From Escallonia rubra (Eukaryota > Streptophyta > Magnoliopsida > Escalloniales > Escalloniaceae), in assembly GCA_033065855.1 (NCBI GenBank), contig JAVXUO010002385.1, positions 1 to 64,000 of the forward strand: a DNA stretch of 64,000 nucleotides, written 5' to 3'. Positions 43,401-53,479 of this stretch are shown piece after piece (position 1 is the first letter of the stretch; the number at the start of each line of letters is the position of its first letter). The notes below the pieces were generated by a model that saw only the letters and a list, made by a program, of their open reading frames with translations, had not been told where the DNA came from and ran no database searches. A program made the translations under genes and the position numbers.

Positions 43401-43494
43401 CATCGGCATACGTTAATTTGTTTTCTAAATGTCGGACACCGTCGATCAGACGTGGTGTCCGTGTCTGCGCTAACTAACAGGTATCTCAATCCAA

Positions 43495-44230
43495 TTGGGT
43501 CCCATCCTCCGTCAACAATCTCAATTCTCAATTCTCAAATGCTCAATGCAATAAAAATTAACAAAAATCACACATTCAATCCAATTGGGTCCCATCCTCC
43601 GTCAATAATCTCAATATCTCAAATGTTCAATGCACAATTAACAATCTAAAATCATCAATTAACAACCTAAAATCATCAATTCATAATCGCAATTACTTCA
43701 AATGCACAGCTAATAACCTAAAATCATCGATCAATAATCACAATTATAAAACGCACAATTAACAACCTAAAATTATCAAACAAATGAGCAATGTTCAAAT
43801 TTTTTAAAAAATGTTCAAAATTCACATATCCGATGCGCTTGAATTATTTCAATTTAGGGTTCGATTGTATTAGGGCATTCAATTTAGGGTTCAATTAGTT
43901 TCATTTAGGGTTCGGTTCGATTAGGGCATTCAATTTAGGGTTCAATTACTTCAATTTAGGTACAATTAGGGGGTTCTATTGATTCAATTTAGGGTTCGGT
44001 TGATTTGAGGCATTAAATTTAGGATTCAATTAGTTCAATTTAGGGTTCAATTAGGGGGTTCTATTGATTCAATTTAGGGTTCGGTTGATTTGAGGCATTC
44101 AATTTAGGGTTCAATTAGTTCAATTTAGGATTCGGTTGGATTAGGGGGTTCAATTTGGGGTTCAATTTGGGTTCGGTTAGATTGAGGCAATCAATTTAGG
44201 GTTCAATTAGTTCAATTTAGGGTTCGGTTT
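43495..44230. repeat. Diverged TTTAGGGTTCAATT tandem repeats
   Basis: 43850-44230 consists of AATTTAGGGTTCAATTAG and AATTTAGGGTTCGGTT variants about 20-30 bases long, turning directly into pure telomere heptamers at 44228. 43495-43850 has smaller repeats (CCAATTGGGTCCCATCCTCC twice; AATCATCAATTA repeated). The TTTAGGGTTC units may be decayed telomere repeats. Confidence 0.7.
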
Positions 44231-44335
44231 AGGGTTTAGGGTTTAGGGTTTAGGGTTTAGGGTTTAGGGTTTAGGGTTTAGGGTTTAGGGTTTAGGGTTT
44301 AGGGTTTAGGGTTTAGGGTTTAGGGTTTAGGGTTA
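44228..44335 (+). repeat. Interstitial telomere repeat (TTTAGGG)n
   Basis: Fifteen or so uninterrupted copies of TTTAGGG, the Arabidopsis-type plant telomere heptamer, in one orientation. It is inside the CACTA element, so it is not a chromosome end. Repeat purity implies recent addition or recent expansion. Confidence 0.95.
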
Positions 44336-45110
44336 AGACCACATTTTCTTTAACATCTACCAATTTATCATGGGAAAATTCGTAACTTCTAACTCTTGAA
44401 CACCTTCTAATTAAGGGGCCATGAAGCTAATTTATGTGTTGGTGTTATCGTATTCCCCAAGCCTTTTTTTAAAACCAAAAGGTGAACCCTCCTCCAAGAG
44501 TCGATCAACCCCGCCAAGCCAAGCAAAATGCTATAACTACTAAGATCAAAGTTGTAAAAAGGGATTAAATATTCAGTATTCGTGTGTCTGTGTATCTGTG
44601 TTTCCTAAGCTTCCTTCAGTTCCTAGATCATGCATGAAAGTGAGCTCTGTCAGCAATATACTGGCATTTGCAATTCTTAAAGCCAAGATGCAACTATACA
44701 AGTTGTATCTTGGCTGCTCAATACAAATCAGAAATGAAAACCATGGAACCCCATCTCTTCAGTAACTACCCTCAGAAACAATGGAACACCGTCACAAGAG
44801 AAACTGTGGAGCACCTTTACAGCAGAAGGGAAATGGAATATTTAAACTTACAGAAACTTGGGCTGATTTGAAGATTGGCCTTGCGGTTGTGGTTGAGGCG
44901 CAGCAGTGGTGGCGGCGCCGCAGCAGCGGTCCTTCGGTTTTGAAGATGGGCGGCAGTGGCGGCGTCGGAGGCGGTGGCAGGATATATTCCGTCGGGGGCT
45001 AGGTTGCCGGGGATGGCGACGGAGGATAAATCGCCGGTGAGAGAGAGAGGGAGATCCAGCAACGGGAGAAAGAAAAGAAGAAGGGGATCTGATCTATTTA
45101 AGGCCTAGAC
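44336..45110. other. CACTA interior, no gene recognised
   Basis: A GC-rich patch at 44885-45050 of GGCGGC-type repeats precedes the right subterminal zone. It may be the transcription start region of the minus-strand Tnp genes (promoters of these genes lie near one end). No coding sequence identified. Confidence 0.4.
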
Positions 45111-45404
45111 CGACTGAACATACCCGTCGGTAAAAGTCCGTGGGCAAAACCCTACTTTCACCGACGGGTATTTTTACCGACGGAATTATTCCGTTGTTAA
45201 ATAGTTTTACCGACGGAACACACCCGTCGGTAAAAGTTCGTCGGCAAAACCCGACTTTCACCGACGGTTATTTTTACGGACGGAATTATTCCGTCGGTAA
45301 ATAGTTTTACCGACGGACTTTATCCGACGGGTGTATTCCGTCGCTGAAAAGACTTTTAGAGACGGAATTTTGTCCGTCGCTAAAAGTCCGTCGCTAATTC
45401 CCTC
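45110..45404. repeat. Right subterminal array of CACTA
   Basis: Repeated ACCGACGG and CCGTCGGTAAA motifs at 45110-45325, then GACGGAATTTTGTCCGTCGC and CCGTCGCTAA next to the end. The outer motif is the GCGACGG type of the left end; the inner ACCGACGG type has no counterpart on the left, so the two ends may not be of identical origin. Confidence 0.75.
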
Positions 45405-46379
45405 TTTTCTTGTAGTGATATTTATGACACCTTATCGCAATGTGCGTTATTGGTTGGCGGACTTTGCACATGGTCATCGTGCAAAAACAAAGGAGGAACG
45501 ATTTAACCATGCACACGCTAGATTGAGAAATGTCATTGAGCGTTCATTTGTTTGGAGTCCTTAAGGCTCGTTTCCCAATATTGAAGAGGATGTCACCGTA
45601 TCCTTTTCAAGTACAAAGGAATATTGTTATTACTTTTGCAACAGTACATATATTCCTTTGAAAGATGATTATCACATATTATCTTTTTGAGCGATTTGAC
45701 AACGGGGATATTTTTGAAAATACGGCTCACCACCACAAAAATGCCGTAGATATGGGAGCGGAAGGACGACAAGCTGATCAAAACTTTATGGTGAACGTGC
45801 GGGAGCAGATTTCAACTCAATTGTTTAATTTGAGGTTGTAGTTCATATATGTAATAATGTGACTTTTGACTATCTACATCATTGTTAATTCTTATCGTGT
45901 AACTGATTTTCTTTTCTTTTCTGTTTTAATGTTATGCACGCAAATTGGATTTGAAAAACTCATTATTGATATAATAATACGTGGGATGTGCAATAATATA
46001 AGGAGGTTTATAAAGTTTTAAAAAGTAGAGCAAAAGGGTATTAGTGTCAAACTAAACAGTTTTTAGATTTCAGTTGTTTTTTTTATCAAACATAATAAAC
46101 TACTTCAGCACTTAAATTTCAGTCAATACCAAATTTTTTTCAGTGCTTAAAATTCAGTAACTTAAAATTTTCAATTTTACAGATTCAGCACTTAAGTTTT
46201 CAGTACTTAAATTTCAGTTTTATCAAACACACCCTTAGCCAACTTTTTCTCGATTTCGGAGCCCAAAATACCTCCTCATAGCCCAAGAGCCAGTTATTTT
46301 ATTACCCCACATTGCTTCCAATTTTCTACCTCGACTGGGGAATTTGGTTTTGGGATTGGTATCCAATCAAAAGGGCGCC

Positions 46380-48060
46380 TGATCCGAACTTTGAATACCC
46401 AAATTAGTAATATTATCTTTAGGGTTCATCAAGAACTAGAGAATATTAGAATAACCACCGTCTAACTTTTCGTTAGTACAGTCTTCTCTATGAGGTCCAT
46501 TTACCGCATAAGCATTGGCCCACACCACATGATTTCTACCAAACCAAAGTATGAATGTAGCTAGATAGATGTTGATGTCGAGGAAATTCGTACTGATGAG
46601 TCTGTTTTTCTCCTCTGGAGAGGTAATACTAGATTGAAATCTCCTATCAGAATAAGTGGCCCCTTGACGATAGATAAGGGGAGGCATAGATTCTCCCATG
46701 TCTTTTGCTTTTTCTGAACTTGGAGATAACCACATATAAAACTAGTTGTGGAAGTTCCAATTCAAAGATCCTTAAACCTTATCATAATGAGGTGTTTGGA
46801 ACTTTATAGAAGTGATCCTTCAAGGTTTGATGAGCAACTAATCTAAAGGCCTCCCTTACATCTTCACCTTGAATCAAGACCATGATATTTAGTGAAGCCC
46901 ATGTGTCTTTAACTTTTCAGATAAAGAACTGAGATCCCGTGTGTTTCTTGAAAGGATAAAGTAGAAGGCTGATAAATCCTGATCAATTTAACGATGCATG
47001 AAGTATATGAGGTTGAAGAAACCTCGATAGTTCCAGCTCTAAATCTTCATTAACGGTGAACGGGTTGTACCAGGACAACACTCGAGACCCAACAGATCAA
47101 GACAGTCACTACTCTCTGTTTGACGTTTCTAATAACGTCTCAATCTATTCTCTTTTCCTTTTGATATCAAGAATTTTGGATGTTTGGTTTGAGTGGGTTA
47201 ATTTTGATCTTTAGATAATTTCAGCGTATAAAAAGAACATACATCTCCTTTTCTAAAATCTAGGTAAGGGATGTCCATCTTCTGAAAGTAGAGAAACGTA
47301 CAAAATAACAGCTTGGGAAAATTAGAGATTATAAGATAGGAGTATTTGACAAAATTCGGGTAAGTTCTAGCAATTACTATAACCATGCGCATGTTTCTGG
47401 CAACACTGAACAAAATAAAGCATAATTTGTAAAAGGGTTTAATATCGGAAACTGTCACTGAGGGTGTTGAGGCAAGGCTTTGCAGGTTCTCTTGACTTTC
47501 AATTTCTTGATGCCCTTCCCTTGCCCTACTAACGCCATCCTATTTCAGTGAAGTAGCAGCCTGCTTGAGCTCCAAACTGCTAGTACTAAACCGCTCGCAA
47601 TCCAACGCATCCGTTTGCTTAACTTGCATGTCAGTACTATCCTTCTCAGCTTCCCGCGTTATCGAAAAAGTCATTGAATCCTCCCACGATGGTGCAATTT
47701 GAATTGCATCTTTGTGTTTTCATGGTTGGCCAAACTCTCATGTCCAAGAACTTCTTCTTTTTGTGCATTCACAGCTTCCTCTGGAAATGCCTCCTCATTA
47801 GGGGATACGTTGAACCGTGTGCCTTTCTTACCAATTTCTAGCATGCTCAACTCTCTCATTAAGTCCCTGACTTGTAACCTCAAAGCCATAGCTTAAAGAG
47901 GGATCCATTGACATGTCCAAGGGTTTCAATCCCTTCCTCTTATGTAGTCAACACATTGACGACCTGAAGGAGTAAATTTCCTCGCCACCATAGCTGCCGC
48001 CATCAATTTTTGAGGGTTTAGAGTTGGTGTGCTATCAGCTGCTGTTGAACAAGACATAGG
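46380..48060 (-). pseudogene. LINE 5' part: endonuclease remnant
   Basis: Reading down the minus strand from 47050: MKI-SWNYRGF, the conserved start of plant LINE endonucleases (normally MKILSWNCRGLG), followed by a degenerate stretch and then GPLILIGDFNLVLPLQRRK (46640-46570), the IGDFN motif of exonuclease-endonuclease-phosphatase enzymes. A minus ORF at 46436-46735 is a different frame of the same stretch. 47400-48060 on the same strand has unrecognised frames (47671-47889) that may be the ORF1/linker. Many stops are present. No reverse transcriptase follows; the remnant ends near the right terminus of the Harbinger element. Confidence 0.7.
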
Positions 48061-48215
48061 TTAAAAGGGTTCTTCGCCCAGTCTGTGCGGCAGTTCATCC
48101 TGGTTAGTGGCAACAACTTCTTAGTTAAGGGCGATGAGTTAGTTATGAGGCACGTAGCTGGATGGTGTCTGTGAAGTGAGATGATGGTCTACCGACAGTA
48201 CGATGCGTGGGAGGG

Positions 48216-48440
48216 GAGAAGATGATCAACCAGTTCGTTTACGAGTTCTACGAAGTGGATTTTTGTTCATATATTCACCAGGGCATGTTAATTGATGAAT
48301 GGAGTTTTGTTTGTTTGTTTCTTCGGAATGAGTGACAACGAAAGTTGTGCCAAGAGATATGGAAGGAAATGGACTGCATAGTTACTTGGGTTCTTCGAAG
48401 TTCTCGCTGCCAACCGCTAGAAAGTGTTGCACTTGCTTAC
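48216..48440. repeat. Dispersed repeat, partner at 32785-32995
   Basis: Second copy of the pair described at 32785. It is slightly longer, with an extra GTTTGTTTGTTT expansion near 48310, and lies just outside the LINE endonuclease remnant. Confidence 0.65.
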
Positions 48441-48504
48441 GGGATTTACCCGTATATTTATGGCATGTAAACAACATAGGTTAGGGTTTCTCACATTTCC
48501 AGAC

Positions 48505-48745
48505 TTCTCTCTGCCCTTGCCCCTCTCTCTATCTTTCACTCACAGATCGGCAATGACCTCTCACTCACGGTCACAGATCCGCCTGCCATTGGTTACAAGC
48601 AGTCGACCAAACTCCACAGAGGAAAGTGAGTCACTTCTCCATTCTCCTCTGCCGCTGCCCCTCTCTTTATCTCTCACTCACAGATTGGTCACGATCTCTC
48701 ACTCGCCATTACAGATCCGCCGCCAGTTCGGACCAGTCGACCGCC
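48505..48745. repeat. 140-bp tandem duplication
   Basis: Two consecutive copies contain CTCTGCC-TGCCCCTCTCT, ATCT-TCACTCACAGAT, ATCTCTCACTC and TACAGATCCGCC, then CAGTCGACC. They differ by a handful of bases. The unit resembles pyrimidine-rich plant 5' UTR sequence. Confidence 0.7.
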
Positions 48746-48759
48746 GCTGATGATCTTGT

Positions 48760-49677
48760 CACGGATTGCTTTTTTCTTGAAGTGAACTTTTATTGAAGTC
48801 GAACAGGATCTTCCTTTCCTCGTGTTTTGGTTGCATTTTTTTTTGTGTGGATCCGTTGGTTTTTTACCTGCAAACTGTTAGGAATGATTCCAATTCCTCT
48901 TGTATGATTAGTGACTTGAATTTGAGGATTATGGCTATATGTTTACGAACTGTTATTTGTTGCACAATTTCATGAAGTTTAGGAAATATATAATCACATA
49001 GTGAACAGTCACGAACAGCTTGGTGCAAAAAATGAACCCATTTACTTATCAGTCTAATGACTCGGTCATTGTATTTTGTTGTTTTGTTTTCCCTTTTTTT
49101 GTTGATCAACAATCGCCGAAGTCCTGGTGATTCGTGATTGTTTATGAATAAGATCTTTTATTTTTAATTAACAATCACCAAGTCCTAAACTGGTTTTTTA
49201 ATTAAATCTGCTTTGGGTGGATTTTTGATTAAATCTGCCCCCCTGATTATTGACTGAATTTGCTTTGGGTGGATTATTGGTAACTCGGTTTGTTATATGA
49301 CCTGCGGACTTGAATTGAAGTTGAAGACTTGATTTCAAGACTTGAAGCGAAGTAAATTGAGGATTTAATCCTTAATTGTATATGATGTTGAACTGGTTCA
49401 AGTTTAATTGATTAGATGCTAGAGTTATGTCATTCGAAGTAGTAAATGACAATGTAAGAAATGAAAGTACCATTATTTGGCATGATCATTCTTTTCGGTT
49501 AGTTGTTATATGTTTGTAATTAACCAGTAATGTGCTAGTTTAAAAAAGAAAAAGACGAAGAAGAAGAAAAAGAATACGTCCAAGTGTCAAAATAAACAAA
49601 TAGATAATGTTTATTAAAAAATCAGAAATTTGACCCATTTACCTGCCGGTTTACTCGGACTAGCCTGGTAAGGTGGT
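48760..49677. other. Intergenic stretch, no gene recognised
   Basis: AT-rich; short repeats such as AAATCTGCTTTGGGTGGATT around 49205-49275. No gene is recognised. Confidence 0.45.
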
Positions 49678-49685
49678 ATGAGACC

Positions 49686-50725
49686 TAGACCTGGCAAACG
49701 AGTATACCCGCCGGATATGGATAAAAACCGATCGGGTCCGAAAAAAACCGGGTCGGGTAAAATTTACCCGATTTTTTTGGGTAATATTTTTTGGCACCCG
49801 TACCCTACCCTTGCAGGTAGGGTATTACCCGCGGGTAAATGAATTTTTACTTATATTATTAACATATATATTCACTGCGGTATTTCTCTGGAAATATTTT
49901 TCCCCCTTCCTTTTATTACAATTATCACAGTTTAATTTTTACATGATTTCATTTTTGTTACTACAATTAAACATATTTTTTGGCTAGAGATCCAACAAAT
50001 AATCTCAAATCCAACACAATCAGAACATCAATCTTAACATTCCCAGAAAAATGTGCTAAAAATCAATCATAATAGAAATAATACAAGTAGATCAAGATCT
50101 GATTGATGACCATTACATAAATCATTCAAAAATTAACAGAAAAATAAAACAAGATCTGATTGATTTCATAGTCAGATCGACTATGAAATCAAAGTTGAAG
50201 GCTGAGGCTTTCCACGGAAGACAGTGGCAGAGCTGGATGATTGGTGCCGTCAAGATGCGGAGAAGGGCGGTCGTCGGTGGATCTAACTATGGTGGCCGGT
50301 GGGTGAGAGCGAGAGATAGAGAGCGAGGCTGAGGGAGATGCGGTGTCGGTGGATCGATGTTGGGTGAGAGCGAGAGATAGATCTGACAATGGTGGCGTGG
50401 TGGGTGAGACGAGAGATAGTTCAGAGAAGGAGGGAAGCGGAGAGGGACATCGTGAGATAGATAGCGAAGTCGTGACTCGTGAGAGAGAGAAAGGTGAGCG
50501 GCGCAGATGGGGAAGATGAGAACCCTAGCATTTTAGCACTTATATATAGTGAACAATTCGGGTAGGTTGGGTTAACCGTATCCGACTCGGACCGACCCAG
50601 AAAATCACGGGTCAGTTCGGGTATGGGTTTGTTTTCAATGGGTATTCAAAATATGTATCCATACCCGGGATTTTTATCCGGGTACTAATAAACCCATGTG
50701 CCCGGGTTGATTTTTGCCGGATCTA
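49686..50725. mobile_element. hAT-type non-autonomous element, 8-bp TSD
   Basis: The ends are TAGACCTGGCAAACG and, inverted, TAGATCCGGCAAAAA. The subterminal zones are rich in CGGGTA/TACCCG motifs, as usual in plant hAT MITEs whose ends read TAGGGGTGGCAAA. The 8-bp flanks are ATGAGACC (49678-49685) and ATGGGGCC (50726-50733), identical apart from two transitions. The GC-rich core (50200-50480) repeats GGTGAGAGCGAGAGATAG and gives no recognisable protein. Length 1040 bp. Confidence 0.8.
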
Positions 50726-50894
50726 ATGGGGCCGATGGGTATAGCAAATGATTACCCGGAAAATATTGGGTAAATTTCATTCGGACTCGTTTTACCTGTG
50801 CCTGTCTGGGTTTCAGCCATACACGGTGGGTCAACCCGTTTATCAGGTCTATTCACCAACTGCTGCACTTTGTAACGGTTTGCCTTCTTGGTTC

Positions 50895-50898
<4 letters not shown>

Positions 50899-50942
<44 letters not shown>
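50899..50942. repeat. (TA)n microsatellite
   Basis: About 22 uninterrupted TA dinucleotides lie downstream of the hAT-type element. Confidence 0.95.
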
Positions 50943-50947
<5 letters not shown>

Positions 50948-51009
50948 AAAGTTACATAGTTGCCCAAAGACGAAAAACTAAAACAGTAGGTCCAACATTC
51001 TCGTGACTC

Positions 51010-51405
51010 TGACTTTTATCCGTCGCTAAAAGTCATCAATTTTTGAAATTTTTTAGCGACAGATGTTCCATCACTAAATGTCTGTCGTTAAAACTTTTGG
51101 CGAAGAATTGTTTCGTCGCTAAATATTTTACATAATAATTTATTTTTAAAAAAATAAAATAAATTTAAATACAGAAAATATATTTAGCGACGGATATTCC
51201 GTCGCTAATTGTATTAATACGTCCGTCGCTGAAAGTCAACTTTTAGGCGATGAATTTCATAATTCTGTCGCAAAACTTTTTGCAACGGGGTTATAAGCAA
51301 CGTACTTTTAGCGACGGAGTGTCCGTCGCTAAAAGTCTTTGCCGACGGATACAGAACTTTTCGCGTCGGAAATGTCCCTCGTTAAATGTCATTTTTCTTG
51401 TTGTG
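51010..51405 (+). mobile_element. Right-end remnant of a CACTA element
   Basis: The sequence is full of TTAGCGACGG/CCGTCGCTAAA motifs and terminates TTTTTCTTGTTGTG at 51405, one base from the canonical TTTTCTTGTAGTG. No left end is present; the array begins abruptly at about 51010. A truncated relative of the element at 38679-45417. Confidence 0.7.
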
Positions 51406-51409
51406 CAAA

Positions 51410-53470
51410 TCTTAAGAAATTTTTAACTTGGCATTGTGTCCGTTTCCATTTTATATGACAGAGTAACCAAGTCAATCGGTCCTTAAGGAGTATGTTGGTT
51501 TATCATTTTTGTTTTGTGTTTTTTTTTTCTTTTTTTTATTATTTCTGTCTTTTGTCAGGAAATATAGTTGTGTACTTTTAATATTTTTGTCAGCCTTTTT
51601 TTTTTTGCTACTTTTTTTTAGTGCTTTGTATACTCATATCATTTTTATTTTTATTTTCAGTTACTCTTTTGGGCCAAATTGTGTATATTTACTATTTTTA
51701 GAAACATTTTAATCCATTTTTTTTTCATATTACGCTTATTATTGGCACAAACATTAATCATACTACCCTTTCGCTTCCAAAGTACCACAACTAGGTTATG
51801 TGTAAGGATCGTGTGGAAGGTGTGTTTCAATATAAGAGTGAGAGGGCATTAGTGAGGATGTGTTCTAACGGTGAGGGGCCATTGAGGAGAAAAAAAAAGG
51901 GTAATAGCGGTTTGGTGCAAACCATTTTCCTGATATTGGATAGAAAATGGTCTAAAAAATATGTTTTCAGATTTTCTCACTATTCGAATGAGAGTTTCTA
52001 AAAACAAAATGAAAAAAATACACAAGAAAATGAATCTTTGGATCATCGTTACAATAATGAGAATGAAAAATATAAAAAAACAAGCCTTAACTTTCCTTTA
52101 ATTTTTCCAAGAAAGGTTATGAGTAGGAACTATACATAATGATAACTACAAATTAAAAACCAAGCCACTTCCACCTATATTCTTCTTCTCTTTTTTTTCT
52201 TGAAAATGGGGAGCTTTACTTGTTTTATATTCTTATGAGTCACACGTTGTGAAATGACTTTTCCACTCAAGTCATAGCACCCATGATTTTCTTTAGTGAG
52301 ACATAATTTTCGTTAAAAAATTTTAATAGCATTTTTTATAATAACAAACGAAGTGAGCGGCTAGAAGTAATGCTAAGGTTTACCATCAAAATTGTAGGAC
52401 CTTGCACACCACTAAAGTGGAATACAACGTTACAAAATTTAGGTTACCTTACAAGCTTATCCCTAATTGTCCATGAAAATTGACTTGTGAAGCGTCTTCT
52501 CTATAATGTAACTTGTATGTTCAGTGCGCAACCTTTAGCACGGCTTGTTAGGCAAGGCAATGTACTGAAGGTTCTGAGTTTCAACGATTGGTACGTGGAC
52601 CTCAAAGGCCGCCTAATTTGCTTTTTGCATGCATCCTCCAAGCAAATAGAAGCTTTATAGAGTTTGCATTATGGTTGCAGTCAACTGAGTTTGGCACCAT
52701 GTACACCTACACTTACTATTTATGGAAGTTTTAATTACCTATTATAGCGCGAAAACATTGACTTAACAACCTTTTTGGTACCTAAGAGCAGAGTGTGGTC
52801 CGTTGGCGAAGAACTCTCAATTCCCCAGGCTTGATCCATTCGTTTGGCGCGCACTAGCCGTATGTAGATTGGAACCCTCTCGCTCTTGCCCCGGGAGTAC
52901 TAGCTGCATTAAGTAATATCAGGCTTGTATTTAGTGAACGTATTCGTAGTATTTCAAAATTTAATTGGTTTCATCCTTGATTTTACTCTCAAGCTTGCTT
53001 CGTTGCAGATGTGTTGCAATCTCGCATTGGGGTGATCATAAAAACTTTACAAGTTGCACTCCTTGTTAGGCTTTGCAACAAAATAATAAATGAGACACTC
53101 ATGAATACATGTGCCGGGCATAGCATAAGGCATTTTCCGTGGCTAATTTTCATCGAAGTCTACGAAAACACTAGCCAACCGGGTGTGTCACGTGTTACTT
53201 GTAGATGGGTGCAGATAGCCGTCTAAGAATGAATGAATGAATCCCCAAGTGGCTGTCGAAGAATTTGAGCGCCGAGATAATAGGAGCTAGTATTTGACAT
53301 ATGGCATTGTCGTTTTTTGCTCTGTCTCCTGCGGGCCTGGATGTAAACTTTGTCAAAGTAGGTTACTTTTACACGATTGCATTGCCACTTTTGATACTAA
53401 CCACTCACATTTCCACGGTGCTCTGCTTATAAATAGATTGCAGCTGACTAAGTGGCTTCCCATAGAAAAC
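51410..53470. other. Intergenic stretch, no gene recognised
   Basis: T-rich homopolymer region at 51500-51660, then ordinary AT-rich sequence. Open frames are short and unrecognised. No terminal repeats noted. Confidence 0.45.
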
Positions 53471-53479
53471 CTCGTTTAG

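Larger units (their letters stand above)
38679..45417 (-). mobile_element. CACTA (En/Spm-type) transposon, 3-bp TSD
   Basis: The ends are a perfect 13-bp inverted repeat, CACTACAAGAAAA at 38679-38691 and its inverse at 45405-45417, flanked by ATA on both sides (38676-38678 and 45418-45420). Subterminal zones (38700-39070 and 45110-45400) are filled with direct and inverted copies of TTAGCGACGG and ACCGACGG, the usual transposase-binding arrays of this superfamily. The element holds, on the minus strand, a TnpA-like gene and the 3' end of a Tnp2 gene; the Tnp2 catalytic core is missing, its place taken by 42.0-44.4 kb tandem repeats. It is a deletion/expansion derivative, 6739 bp long, inside the Harbinger transposase. 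Confidence 0.93.
38325..45841 (+). pseudogene. PIF/Harbinger DDE transposase, interrupted
   Basis: The first part (38325-38676) follows an acceptor TTTTTGTAG and reads GALDGTLIHDVVPP (first catalytic Asp in G-x-DGT), FNMVFTFIWASWEGVAHDSR (second Asp in HDSxVL) and, after a small intron-like gap, KYYLYDAAYTHTHI. The second part (45421-45841) resumes in frame with FMTPYRNVRYWLADFAHGHR, then RNVIERSF (catalytic Glu in IER-FG), then after a one-base shift ARFPILKRMSPYPFQVQRNI and a normal C-terminus ending at a TAG (45839-45841). The CACTA element lies between Ile and Phe codons of this match. The usual N-terminal 150 residues are not found. Frameshift, interruption and missing N-terminus make it non-functional. 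Confidence 0.85.
36395..46234 (+). mobile_element. PIF/Harbinger element, split by a CACTA element
   Basis: The left end GGGTGTGTTTGATAA at 36395 and its inverse TTATCAAACACACCC ending at 46234 are perfect over 15 bases. Both sides are flanked by TTA (36392-36394 and 46235-46237), the PIF/Harbinger target duplication. Subterminal regions on both sides repeat CAGCACTTAA motifs. Without the inserted CACTA (6739 bp plus 3-bp TSD) the element would be about 3.1 kb, a normal size for this superfamily. It carries a DDE transposase on the plus strand. No clear Myb-like ORF1 was found; 37.2-38.2 kb has only unrecognised fragments. Confidence 0.88.

Noticed and set aside
43248..43649. 133-codon Thr/Pro/Asp-rich ORF (DTCPTPPDTCP-like)
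   Set aside because: Translation of the ACACGTGTC tandem repeat, open on both strands; not a gene.
44228..44335. True chromosome end
   Set aside because: The TTTAGGG array is bounded on both sides by CACTA element sequence and unique DNA continues for 20 kb.
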